48,809 nucleotides of DNA, taken from NCBI GenBank assembly GCA_902785945.1, contig CADAAR010000017.1:1-48809 (forward strand), given 5' to 3'. Position 1 is the stretch's first letter, and each line of letters starts with the position of its first letter. Shown piece by piece: positions 32,392-42,300 of this stretch. The notes under the pieces were generated by a model. That model was not told where the DNA came from. It worked only from the letters and a program-made list of their open reading frames with translations, and searched no databases. Made by a program: the position numbers and the translations under genes. Origin of the DNA: an uncultured Prevotellaceae bacterium (GTDB lineage: Bacteria; Bacteroidota; Bacteroidia; Bacteroidales; Bacteroidaceae).

Positions 32392-33774
32392 TTAGCCAAA
32401 GAGGGCCCTAAGGGCTTCCTCGACCTTACGGACAGGGTGGAGGGAGATGTGGTATTTCTTGCTGTCGAGACCTATGAGGTTGTACTTGGGGATGATCATG
32501 TCGGTGAAGCCCAGTTTCTCGGCCTCTGCAATGCGTTGTTCGATGCGGTTCACCGGACGCACCTCACCAGAGAGGCCCACTTCACCCGCCATGCACCAGC
32601 CAGACTCTATGGGCGTGTCGACATTCGAGGACAGGACTGCTGCGATGACAGAGAGGTCCATGGCGAGGTCGGTTACCCGGAGACCTCCGGCGATATTGAT
32701 GAACACATCTTTCTGCATGAGTTTGAAGCCCACACGTTTTTCGAGGACTGCGAGGAGCATGTTCAGACGGCGCTGGTCGAAGCCAGTGGCAGAGCGTTGG
32801 GGGGTGCCATAGGCAGCAGAAGAGACGAGTGCCTGTGTCTCGACAAGGAACGGTCGTACGCCCTCGATGGCAGAGGAGATGGCAATGCCAGAGAGGCCGT
32901 CGTGGTCTTGTGTGAGGAGCAGTTCTGAAGGGTTGGAGACCTGTCGGAGTCCGTTTTGCTGCATCTCATAAATGCCTAGTTCCGAGGTACTTCCGAATCG
33001 ATTCTTCATGCTTCGCAGGATGCGGTACATATAGTGCTGGTCACCCTCAAACTGGATGACGGTATCGACGATATGTTCGAGGATTTTCGGACCTGCCAGC
33101 GTGCCCTCCTTGGTGATATGTCCGATGAGAATGACAGGGACGCCACTGGTCTTTGCAAAGCGGAGGAGGGAAGAGGCACACTCACGGACTTGAGCGATGG
33201 AGCCTGCGGACGACTCGACATCCTCGGTCATGATGGTCTGGATGGAGTCGACGACCACGAGCTCGGGTTGTTCGGCCTTGATATGGTCGAAGATGGCCTC
33301 AAGGGAGTTCTCGCAAAGGATGAGAAAATTCTCATTTTCCCCTCCCAGACGGTTGGCACGCATTTTGAGCTGGTGGGCACTCTCCTCACCACTGACATAG
33401 AGGATTTTCTTTTCCGGGAGACGGAGCATGGTCTGGAGGGTGAGGGTAGACTTGCCGATGCCCGGTTCACCACCTAAGAGGACGATGCTGCCCGGTACCA
33501 GTCCACCACCGAGGACACGGTTGAGCTCCTCGTCGTGCATGTCGATGCGGCGGTCATCGTGATTGGAGATGTCGCGTAACTTCAGTACCTTGTTCGTACG
33601 AAGGGCATGACCCGCAGAGGCGGCTGCCGTCGTAGCAGCCTTCTGTTTGGTGTCACCCGCTACACGGATTTCCTTGAATGTGTTCCACTGTCCACAAGCA
33701 GGACATTTGCCTATCCACTTTGGCGACTCCTGGCCGCAGTTGGAGCATACATATGCGATTTTGTCTTTTGCCAT
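32392..33774 (-). CDS. radA: DNA repair protein RadA/Sms
   Basis: 460 residues from the ATG at 33774. An upstream ATG (33825) would add a hydrophobic stretch that overlaps the promoter region. The Cys4 zinc finger is CSNCGQESPKWIGKCPACG, Walker A is GGEPGIGKSTL, the RadA motif is KNRFGST, and a Lon-like C-terminal domain ends the protein. It processes recombination intermediates by branch migration. The -7 box (minus 33783-33790) ends 8 bases before this ATG, so the message is nearly leaderless. It is divergent from the lipoprotein gene at 33860. Confidence 0.96.
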   Translation of the reverse strand: MAKDKIAYVCSNCGQESPKWIGKCPACGQWNTFKEIRVAGDTKQKAATTAAASAGHALRTNKVLKLRDISNHDDRRIDMHDEELNRVLGGGLVPGSIVLLGGEPGIGKSTLTLQTMLRLPEKKILYVSGEESAHQLKMRANRLGGENENFLILCENSLEAIFDHIKAEQPELVVVDSIQTIMTEDVESSAGSIAQVRECASSLLRFAKTSGVPVILIGHITKEGTLAGPKILEHIVDTVIQFEGDQHYMYRILRSMKNRFGSTSELGIYEMQQNGLRQVSNPSELLLTQDHDGLSGIAISSAIEGVRPFLVETQALVSSAAYGTPQRSATGFDQRRLNMLLAVLEKRVGFKLMQKDVFINIAGGLRVTDLAMDLSVIAAVLSSNVDTPIESGWCMAGEVGLSGEVRPVNRIEQRIAEAEKLGFTDMIIPKYNLIGLDSKKYHISLHPVRKVEEALRALFG

Positions 33775-33782
33775 AACAGGTG

Positions 33783-33851
33783 CAAAGATACAAAAAATAA
33801 TAAATAATAAACCATAAACCGACATGAAATTAGAATTTTTTCGTACCTTTG
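33783..33851. promoter_or_regulatory. Divergent promoters of radA and the lipoprotein gene
   Basis: Minus TATCTTTG at 33783-33790 and plus TACCTTTG at 33844-33851. Each ends only 8 bases before its start codon, so both transcripts should begin within a few bases of the ATG. Confidence 0.6.
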
Positions 33852-33859
33852 CATGCGTT

Positions 33860-34777
33860 ATGAAGAAATTATTGTGGATAATAGCGATGATATGTCTCGT
33901 GGCAGGCTGCGGCGAGAGCTACGAGGAGACCAAGCGCATCACCAGGGCACAGCGTCTGAAGGCGATGAGAGAGGACTCTGCCGCCCTGAAAGTGGCGGTA
34001 TTGCCCACGCTCGACTGTCTGCCCATCTTCCTGGCCAAGGACCACCAGCTATTTGATACCGCTGTGGATATCCGTCTGAAGCAGTTTACCGCCCAGATGG
34101 ACATCGACACCGCCCTTGCCAACCACAGGGTAGAGGTAGGCGTGTCGGACCTGGTTCGCATCGAACGACTGAAGAAACAGGGCGACAGTCTGCGGTATCT
34201 GACCTCTACGAATGCCTATTGGCAGTTGGTGACCAACCGTGGTGCCCGTATCCTGGAACTGAAGAATCTGGATGATAAGATGTTGGCCATGACCCGCTAT
34301 TCGGTGACAGATATGATTGGTGACCTGGCTGTGGACAGTGCCAAGCTGAAGCCAGAGCGTGTGTTCCGTATTCAGGTCAACGATGTGCATGTGCGTCTGA
34401 AGATGTTGGAGAACAATGAGATGGACGCCCTTATCCTGACAGAACCCCAGGCGGCTGTGGCCAGAAAGCTGAAGCATAAGGTGCTGTTGGATACCCGGAA
34501 ACTGGATATGCAGATGGGTGTCATCGTATCGCAGTGGAAAGGGATGGACGGGGAAGCCCGAGCCAAGCAGCTGAGAGCCTTTACACGTGGCTATAACAAG
34601 GCCTGTGACTCCATCAATCACTATGGGTTGGCCAACTATGCCTCGCTGATAGAGAAATACTGTCATGTCAAGCGTGATGCGTTGGCACAGATCAGCAAGG
34701 ACCTGACGTTCCATCGCATCGCCCTGCCCAGGGAAGAAGACGTGGCAAAGGCCAAGGCCTGGTTATCGAAGAAATAG
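33860..34777 (+). CDS. Solute-binding-like lipoprotein (NMT1/SsuA/TauA fold)
   Basis: 305 residues from ATG 33860; the ATG at 33824 lies upstream of the -7 box and is not used. Signal peptide MKKLLWIIAMICLVAGC with lipobox Cys17. The mature part (LKVAVLPTLDCLPIFLAKDH, then VGVSDLVRIERL and LILTEPQAAVARKL) follows the periplasmic-binding-protein type II pattern of NMT1/TauA proteins. No ABC permease or ATPase is adjacent, so it may be an orphan with another role at the membrane. The TPR gene starts 2 bases after the stop. Confidence 0.8.
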   Translation: MKKLLWIIAMICLVAGCGESYEETKRITRAQRLKAMREDSAALKVAVLPTLDCLPIFLAKDHQLFDTAVDIRLKQFTAQMDIDTALANHRVEVGVSDLVRIERLKKQGDSLRYLTSTNAYWQLVTNRGARILELKNLDDKMLAMTRYSVTDMIGDLAVDSAKLKPERVFRIQVNDVHVRLKMLENNEMDALILTEPQAAVARKLKHKVLLDTRKLDMQMGVIVSQWKGMDGEARAKQLRAFTRGYNKACDSINHYGLANYASLIEKYCHVKRDALAQISKDLTFHRIALPREEDVAKAKAWLSKK

Positions 34778-34779
34778 GT

Positions 34780-36951
34780 ATGACAGACAATCGTGCACTG
34801 GATGCTGTATATAAGTGGTTGCTGAAGCGTAACCTCAGTGAGGCGCTGACAGCGATGGAGAGCTATCTCTCCTCCTATTCGGGTACGAATGATGTAGACC
34901 GTCTGTATGCCATCAAGGCCGACTTCCAGTTGATGTCGGACTACTGGAAACGAGGGTTTAAGGATCCACAGCTGCCCCAACTCTATGACAGTCTGCTGCG
35001 TCGGTTATATGTGTTGTATGCCGATGCTGCCATGACCTATCAGATCAAACATTCCGCCTATCAGTCGAACATCAATGCCCGCTTGAGTTTTGCCTCTCGT
35101 GACTGGTCTGTACAGGCCCTGAAAGAGGCACTGGAGGAGTTTGTCACCTCCGGGGCGATGATTGCCCTCGAACCCGAACATACACGCGCAGAGAAGAAAA
35201 GAGAACTGCACAGGAAGCATCAGCAGCTGATGGCCGACTGGTTTGATCGTCTCTGGCTCTCTGCTATCTGGAGCGAAGGACAGGCCTCTGCCATGGAGGA
35301 GATTCTTCTGTCGCCTACCATCGATGTCAACGATCAACAGGTGTTGACCAGCGCCATCATGCTGGCCACCCTCAACCACTTCGACATTGCGAAGTTCAAG
35401 GTGTTGATGGCGGTGTATCGTCAGGCCACAGACATGGCTGTGCGCCAACGGGCCCTGGTAGGGTGGGTGCTGGCGTTGCACGATGATATCTACCTTTATC
35501 TTTATGGCGACGAAAGGAAAGCCCTGGAGGAGCTATTAGAAGATAAGACCGTGTGTCAGGAACTGGTACAGTTGCAGCACCAGATCATTCTGTGTATCAA
35601 TGCCGAGAAAGACAACCAGACCATTCAGAAAGAGATCATGCCCGACCTGTTGCATAACAATGGCTTCCGGATGACACGCAATGGCATTGAGGAGGTGGAG
35701 GACCATTCGTTGGATGATATCCTGCACCCTGATGAGGAAGAGCGACGGATGGAACAGGTGGAAGAGAGTTTCCAGCGGATGCAGGAGATGCAGAAGCAAG
35801 GGTCGGACATTTATTTCGGCGGTTTCTCGCAGATGAAACGGTTCCCGTTCTTCCAGGAGATCAGCAACTGGTTTGTGCCCTTCTATATCGACCATCCGGG
35901 CATTGCAGAGGTGGCAGAGAAGTTCCAGAAGAACGCCTTCCTGCAGAGTCTGATGAAGGCTGGCCCCTTCTGTCATAGTGATAAGTATTCGTTTGTGCTG
36001 GCTTTCAATCAGGTGATGAACCATATCCCGAAGAACCTGTGGGAGATGATGGAACGCGGTGAGGCTGGGGTGACAGAGGTGCTGAAGGAAGAGAGTAGGA
36101 GTGCCGCCTATATCCGACGTACCTATCTACAGGATCTGTACCGTTTCTTCCGATTGTATCCCTATCGCAGTGAGTTCTTCAATCCCTTCGAGCACTACCA
36201 GTATCTCTTCCTGGCCAGACGCGTGTTCTCACGAACCCACGTCGAGGCCTACTTCAATGATGTGGCAGCCTTCCTTATCAAACAGAAACGGATGCAGGAA
36301 GCTGGCAGGGTGCTTGACAACTGCGGCGAGGCCCGTTGTGACTTCCGTCATTATATGATGTGCGGCTATCTGGGACAGCATCGCTACTATGATTTCGGGA
36401 CAAGAAAAAGTGCCTTGTACTGCTATCAGAAGGCACTGGAACTGGAACCAGAGAACGAGAAAGCCCAGCAGGGTCATGCCCGTGCGCTCTTCGACCAGGA
36501 ACGCTATGAGGAGGCACTGGCCGCCTATGACCAGTTGCTGAGTAAGAACCCCGCCCAGAAACACTATCTGCTGAATCGCGCTGTCTGTCTGACGAACCTC
36601 CGTCGTTATGCCGATGCCCTGAAAGACCTGTACCGTCTGAATTTCGAGCAATCAGATGATAGCCAGGTCAACCGGGTACTGGCATGGACCCTGACCTGTG
36701 ATGAGAAATACGAGCAGGCAGAGAAGATCTACAGTCAGTTGTTGACGGATCAGACCCAGCCTGAAGACCTGTTGAACTACGGCTATTGCCTGTGGTTAGG
36801 CGGACATGTGGATGAGGCGGCAGACTGTTTCCACCGTTATCTGAAGGAGACAGAACAGAAGAAGATCTTTATTATCGAGAATGAGTTGGCACTCCTACGG
36901 GAGAGAGGCATCACTGAACCTGAGATGCAGATGATGCTCTATATTCTCTGA
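34780..36951 (+). CDS. Large TPR protein of unknown function
   Basis: 723 residues, soluble. Residues ~1-480 are helical without named domains. At ~520-700 TPR units are visible, for example ALYCYQKALELEPENEKAQQ and ALFDQERYEEALAAYDQLLS. It probably acts as a scaffold. It starts 2 bases after the lipoprotein stop and so belongs to the same transcript. The end overlaps the end of the convergent acyltransferase gene by 41 bases. Confidence 0.85.
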   Translation: MTDNRALDAVYKWLLKRNLSEALTAMESYLSSYSGTNDVDRLYAIKADFQLMSDYWKRGFKDPQLPQLYDSLLRRLYVLYADAAMTYQIKHSAYQSNINARLSFASRDWSVQALKEALEEFVTSGAMIALEPEHTRAEKKRELHRKHQQLMADWFDRLWLSAIWSEGQASAMEEILLSPTIDVNDQQVLTSAIMLATLNHFDIAKFKVLMAVYRQATDMAVRQRALVGWVLALHDDIYLYLYGDERKALEELLEDKTVCQELVQLQHQIILCINAEKDNQTIQKEIMPDLLHNNGFRMTRNGIEEVEDHSLDDILHPDEEERRMEQVEESFQRMQEMQKQGSDIYFGGFSQMKRFPFFQEISNWFVPFYIDHPGIAEVAEKFQKNAFLQSLMKAGPFCHSDKYSFVLAFNQVMNHIPKNLWEMMERGEAGVTEVLKEESRSAAYIRRTYLQDLYRFFRLYPYRSEFFNPFEHYQYLFLARRVFSRTHVEAYFNDVAAFLIKQKRMQEAGRVLDNCGEARCDFRHYMMCGYLGQHRYYDFGTRKSALYCYQKALELEPENEKAQQGHARALFDQERYEEALAAYDQLLSKNPAQKHYLLNRAVCLTNLRRYADALKDLYRLNFEQSDDSQVNRVLAWTLTCDEKYEQAEKIYSQLLTDQTQPEDLLNYGYCLWLGGHVDEAADCFHRYLKETEQKKIFIIENELALLRERGITEPEMQMMLYIL

Positions 36952-38059
36952 ATCTTGCTTTTCCTTTTTCGTAGAGCCAGATGCCCAGGATGGGCAGGCC
37001 TACACCAGCGAGGGTATAGAGTACCCAGAACCAGTCGTCCTGAGAATGCTCGTGGATGACCATGTGACAGCCTATCTGTCGGGGGTCGAGACCATAGTAC
37101 CAGATCTTCAGCAGACTGACGGTCTTGTAGGAGATGATATGGAAGATGAAGACATAGAGCGTATGGTCGCCTGTATAGACCAGGAACTGCTTGAGCTTGT
37201 TCTGGTGTTCATCGAGCCAGCTGCTGAGGTTATAGGTCATCAGGAAGCCCAGGATGGCAGGGAGGGGGAGTGAGAGGAACTGTTGGAAGGAGGAACGCCA
37301 GTTCATGTTGGCCGTGAGGTACTTCGAGAAGAGGAAGACGATGACGGCAAAGAACAGTGACGACCAGAGCCTGAGCATTTTCTGTGACATAAACTGTCGG
37401 TAGGCCGTCGCATACTGTCGGAAGATAAAGCCGACACCAAAGAAGAAACAGCCCATCATCTCACGGTAGCCACCTTGTACGAGGTTGATCACCTTCAGAC
37501 CTTCCCAGGTCTTCCAGGCGCAGAGGAGGAGCATGAGGAGGCAGACCAGATAGGGTGCTGAGGTTGCAGCCTTGGTGGGCAGCAACCTCAGTACCACCTT
37601 ATATATAATAAGGTATAAGATGCTGGCGACGAGGAGGCCCCGGAAGAACCAGAAAGCGCCACAGAGGAAGGCATCGTATCCGCCCATGGCGGTGAAGATG
37701 TTCCAGATGTTCTGTTGCATCTGGTGCCAGGTCCAGGGATGGAGTACGCCTCCCTGTTCATTACCATAGACCTCGTTGAGGATGCCAATGCGGAACATCG
37801 TGTTGTGGAGGATCAGGAAGAACAGTGCCCACTTGACGAACGGCCAGTAGAGTCCTTTTATCCTTTTCTTGACAAAGGTGGCTTCATCCTGGAGATATTT
37901 CAAGGAGAAGAAATAGCCGGCCGTGATGAAGAACAGGGGCATGTGGAACTCGAAGATGAACTTACAGAGCCAGCCAGGTGCCTCTGCATGTGCCACAACC
38001 ATCAGAATGATGGCGATGCCTTTCGCTATCGAAATCGTCGTATCGCGGGTTACAGCCAT
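36911..38059 (-). CDS. Acyltransferase-3 family membrane protein
   Basis: 382 residues from ATG 38059. The longer frame from 38122 runs through the end of the phospholipase D gene and adds residues not typical of the family. The start 'DTTISIAKGIAIILMVVAHA' has the conserved His of the family and is followed by 'FEFHMPLFFITAGYFF', then about ten membrane segments. Such enzymes O-acylate sugars or lipids at the cytoplasmic membrane. The ATG overlaps the phospholipase D stop by 10 bases, so it is the last gene of the kdsA operon. An envelope role fits. Confidence 0.88.
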   Translation of the reverse strand: MAVTRDTTISIAKGIAIILMVVAHAEAPGWLCKFIFEFHMPLFFITAGYFFSLKYLQDEATFVKKRIKGLYWPFVKWALFFLILHNTMFRIGILNEVYGNEQGGVLHPWTWHQMQQNIWNIFTAMGGYDAFLCGAFWFFRGLLVASILYLIIYKVVLRLLPTKAATSAPYLVCLLMLLLCAWKTWEGLKVINLVQGGYREMMGCFFFGVGFIFRQYATAYRQFMSQKMLRLWSSLFFAVIVFLFSKYLTANMNWRSSFQQFLSLPLPAILGFLMTYNLSSWLDEHQNKLKQFLVYTGDHTLYVFIFHIISYKTVSLLKIWYYGLDPRQIGCHMVIHEHSQDDWFWVLYTLAGVGLPILGIWLYEKGKARFREYRASSASQVQ

Positions 38060-39348
38060 GGTTGTAGTAATGAACCAAACCAGCCACGGAACTTCTGCCA
38101 GCCAGTACGGAAGCGGTTCCATTCTTCTTCGGTCAGGACGACACTCTTCTGTTTGTCGCGGTCGAACATATCGTCGAGCTCCTTGGTTGTCTCACGGTTG
38201 ATGATCAGTGCGTTCTCCTCGAAGTCGAAGCGCAGGCTACGGGCATCGAGGTTTGTGCTGCCAACAGTACAGAAACGACCGTCGACCATCATGATCTTTG
38301 AGTGGTGGAAGCCTGGCTGATAGAGCCAGACCGTCGCCCCCCGTTTCATGAGTTTGTGGGCATTGCGGTAGACCACATCCGGGGTGAGGGGAATATCGCT
38401 TTTGGCAGAGACCATGATCTCCATCTTTACCCCTCGTTTGATGGCCCGTTTCAGTGCCTTGCTGATAGAAGGGATGAGGGTGAGGTAGGGGTTGATGATA
38501 CGGATGGAGTCCTGGGCATCGTCGATGGCCTGGATATAAAGCCGACGCATGATCTTGTTGGTAACATGCGGTTCGCGGTTGACAATACCCACCATCTTAT
38601 TGCCAGAGGGCTTGCCACGGTAATACTTTGCATCGGAGAGATCCTCCTTCGTGGCCCTCTTCCAGATGCGGGCGAAGATGGTCTGCAGGTCGTTGACCAC
38701 AGGTCCTTCTATCCTACAGTGCATGTCGCGCCATTCGCCCACCTGTTCGGTGCCCACGATGTAATAGTCGGCCACATTCATACCACCTGTATAGGCAATC
38801 TCACCGTCGATGACCACAATCTTACGATGGTCGCGCGGCCAGATATGGTTGACCCATGGGAAACGGATGGGATCGTACTCCACAATATTGATGCTGTCGG
38901 CCCAGAGTTTCTGCAGATGATGTTTCTTGAGCGGTTGGTTGTTGGAGTCATTACCAAAGCCATCGAACATGGCCCGGATCTCCACCCCTTCCTTTCGTTT
39001 CTCCCTGAGAATATCGAAGAGCAGCGAGGCAATGGAGTCGTTGCGGAAGTTAAAGTATTCGAGGTGCACACTGCTCTTGGCCTGTCGGATGGCCTCGAAC
39101 ATGTCAGCAAACTTGTCCTTACCCGACATGAGCAGTTTCACCTGGTTGCCCTGGGTGAAACGGACACCCTCAGCCTCCATCTGATGCACGATGAGTGAGT
39201 CGCTCGTTTGTGCTGACGCAGTGAATAGTGCGCTCGAGCTCTGCTCGCTTGCTACCGCAGGGACGCAAGAACAGTGAATAGTGAATAGTAGTGGCAGTGC
39301 AAACTGCCACCACTTATTATTCACAATTTTCATTCTAAAGTTTCTCAA
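38050..39348 (-). CDS. Phospholipase D / cardiolipin-synthase-like protein with repeat-derived N terminus
   Basis: 432 residues. Two HKD motifs: RDHRKIVVIDGEIAYTGGMN and FHHSKIMMVDGRFCTVGSTN. It probably joins or cleaves phospholipids at the membrane. A signal-like N terminus (KWWQFALPLLFTIHC) is followed at residues ~26-46 by sequence that is simply a translation of a 42-bp dispersed element (39230-39271) and TTCACTA repeats. The start could be ATG 39348 or 39333 (MKIVNNKWW). It begins 3 bases after the stop of the propeller regulator and overlaps the acyltransferase gene. Confidence 0.88.
   Translation of the reverse strand: MRNFRMKIVNNKWWQFALPLLFTIHCSCVPAVASEQSSSALFTASAQTSDSLIVHQMEAEGVRFTQGNQVKLLMSGKDKFADMFEAIRQAKSSVHLEYFNFRNDSIASLLFDILREKRKEGVEIRAMFDGFGNDSNNQPLKKHHLQKLWADSINIVEYDPIRFPWVNHIWPRDHRKIVVIDGEIAYTGGMNVADYYIVGTEQVGEWRDMHCRIEGPVVNDLQTIFARIWKRATKEDLSDAKYYRGKPSGNKMVGIVNREPHVTNKIMRRLYIQAIDDAQDSIRIINPYLTLIPSISKALKRAIKRGVKMEIMVSAKSDIPLTPDVVYRNAHKLMKRGATVWLYQPGFHHSKIMMVDGRFCTVGSTNLDARSLRFDFEENALIINRETTKELDDMFDRDKQKSVVLTEEEWNRFRTGWQKFRGWFGSLLQPWL
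39230..39271 (-). repeat. 42-bp dispersed element inside the phospholipase D gene
   Basis: On the minus strand it begins TTCTTGCGTCCCTGCGGTAG, continues with CAAGCGAGCAGAGC and ends TCGAGCGC. A near-identical copy is at 44951-44991 on the plus strand. TTCACTA heptamers border it on both sides (39221-39229 and 39272-39287). It is in frame and encodes part of the exported N terminus. Confidence 0.8.
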
Positions 39349-39351
39349 TTT

Positions 39352-42300
39352 TTATTTTCTGTGTTTCAGTCGGTATTCCAACGGCGTCATGCCAAACTTC
39401 TCCCTGAAGATGGTGATGAAGTTCTCTGCGGTCATGAAACCAACGTTCGTGGCCAGCTCACTCATATTGATGTTGGTGCGCTTCAACAGGATGCAGGCAT
39501 GTTTCAGACGCATGTCACGAATCAGTTCGGCAGGCGTCTTACCCGTCAGACTACGGACACGGTGGAAGAACGGTACACGTCCCATACCCATGGCAGTGGC
39601 CATCTCCTCGAGACTGATCTGACCACGACTCATGTTCTGCATCACATACTGTTCGATGTTCTTCATGAGCTGCTGGTCCATCATGTCGAGCATAGAGTAG
39701 TCGGACAAGGTTGCCTCTTCCTCCGCCAGCATCTGTGATTCCGTGATAGCCGGGGCATTCTGGATGGCGGGTTTTACAATCTTTGTGTCGACCATGTTGA
39801 TGGGATCGTTCTCATCCGTTATGCCGCCACCTTCAGCCAGAGCTGTGGCAGTGTCGGTATCGTCGTAAGACTCTGTGGCGGTGGTCATACTGGAGTTCTG
39901 GTTCTCCAACATACGGGTCTCTGCACCTTCAATGAGGTTGCTGTCCATCTCGATAGGACCAAGGCCGAGCACCTTGTTGAAGCGCATGACAGCCTCCTGC
40001 AGGTTGAAGGGCTTGGCCAGATAGTCATCAGCAGAGAGTGTGATGTTCTGGTTACGCATGTCGATCGGGGTAAGCGGCTTGTCGGTGAGCAGGATGAACT
40101 TCACCTTCTGTGAGGTGGGGCTCATCTTCAGCTGGTTACACAGCTCACTACCGGTCATGCCTTCCATGTTCTGCTTACAGATGACCAGGTCAGGATGGAG
40201 CTCCTCGATGTCGGTAGCTGCCTTGATGATATCATTGTAAGCATGGAAGTTATAGACGTACTTAAGACGGGCCATGGCGAACTTGATGAAGTCTTCGTTG
40301 TCGTCGACCATGAAGACCGAGAACTTCATGGTTGGCGTGTCGAGGGCAGCCCTTGAGCGTGTCTGCTCGGAGGTCAGTGTCTCGCTGGGGACATCAGGCA
40401 GGGCTATCTCACCCTTGGCATTAAGTTCCAGACGATCGTGGACAGCGACCTTTGCCTTCTCCTCAGGATGTTCGAGTTCTGTCTGCATGTCGCTCACACG
40501 GGTGATGATCTGCAGCATCTGAGAATGGAGGGCATTGAGTTGCTCACGCTCCTCGAGGTCTTTCTCCTTCTCAGAGAGGTTACCAATGATAGAGGTCATA
40601 CGGGCCATGGGCTGACGCAGGTCATCGCTGGCGGCCTTGATGGCTTCACGCTGCAGCTTCAGTTCGGTGATGACCGCTCTCTTACGGTCTCTGATGGCCT
40701 TGAGCTGTTTGATACCGATACGCCAGAAGTAGATGGCTACGAGGAGGATGATGGCATAGGCCAGCAGCATCCACCATGACAACAGCCAGTGGCTGGCTAC
40801 AGAGATGGACAAGGTACGCTCCTGATTGCTGACGGCACCATCGGTGCTGACGGCCTTGACATGCAGGGTGTACTTACCGCTGGGGAGATCGTGGAAGGTC
40901 ACACCATGGGTAAGGGAGTTTCCGTTCTTCCAGTCATCGTCGAGACCTTCCATCCAGTACATGAACATCAGTCGTTCGCTTTGGTTGTAGTTACCAGCGG
41001 CAAACTTGATAGTGATCGTGTTCTGGTTGTGGTTCAGATCCAGCTTCGACGATTCATTGAGTGCCTGTGGCAGCAGCACCTTCCCGTCGTATTCATGTCC
41101 TGTAAGAATCTCTTCTTCGCCCAGGAACAGCTGTGTCAGCATTACTTTGGGCAGAGCGTCGTTGTCAGACCCACCATTCTTACGCATCCAGTTCACACCA
41201 AAGAGACCGCCGAACACCACATTACCGTCGTTACGTGTGATGATGGCACCTGGGTTAAACTCGTTGCTCTGCAGACCGTCGGCTGTGGTGTAATTGTAGA
41301 GACCGTAGACAAACCTACCGTCTTCATGACTGCGGTTGACCACAATACGCGTCACACCACTGCTGGTGGTGATCCACATATTATGCTTCATGTCTTCTGC
41401 AATACCACAGATGTTATTGTTACAAAGACCTTGCTTCTCGGTGATATAGTCGAGATTGTCGTTGTTCAGGTCGTTGTTGGAGTTCAGCACGTTCAGACCT
41501 TCACGTGTACCTACCCAGATTAATCCGCGCGAGTCTTTGTAGATCTGGGTGATGAAGTTGTTGGTGAACACCTTCGTGTGTGCGACATTACCTGTGAGCA
41601 CTCGTTTCTCAGTGTTCGACAGGTTCAGGATGACCAGTCCTTCTGACGTACCGATATAGAGGTTGTTCTTCTTACTATCCTTATTATAATGGAGGGCTGT
41701 AACGGTGTTGGTGTTCAGCTTACCATTCTCACGGGTGTAGGAAGAGAAGGAGTTCATGCGGGGGTTGTACACCTGCAGACCACCGTTGGTGGCAATCCAC
41801 AGATTACCGATCTTATCCGTGCAAAGGGCATTGATATGATCGTCGATCAGCGTCTTCATGCTGTCCTTGGCAAGGGAGTAGATGGTGGCATTGCCATTCT
41901 GGATACGGGTCAGTCCGTTACGCTTCGAGCCAACCCAGAGACTGCCATCAGGGGTGAAGGCCATGGCAGAGACCTTACGGCTGGCCAGAGGGCCATTGTA
42001 GTCGACGACGCCATTGTCGCTGGTACCGTACCAGATCTTACCACTGTCGGCCTGTGCGATGGCTGTGATATCGCCATTGAGGAGAGAGGCAAAGCGATAG
42101 ATGTACTGACCAGAGTAGGCGATGCCCGACTTCTCCGTACCAATCCAGAGCAGGCCGGTATCATCGACATAGAGACTCTGTATGCTCACGGTCTCGTGAC
42201 GTATCTGACGGTCGTTCATGTTGATGGGTTGTACAGGCTCCACCTCATGGGTGTTGATGTCATAGCGCAGCAGTCCCATCTGATCCGATCCGATCCAGAT

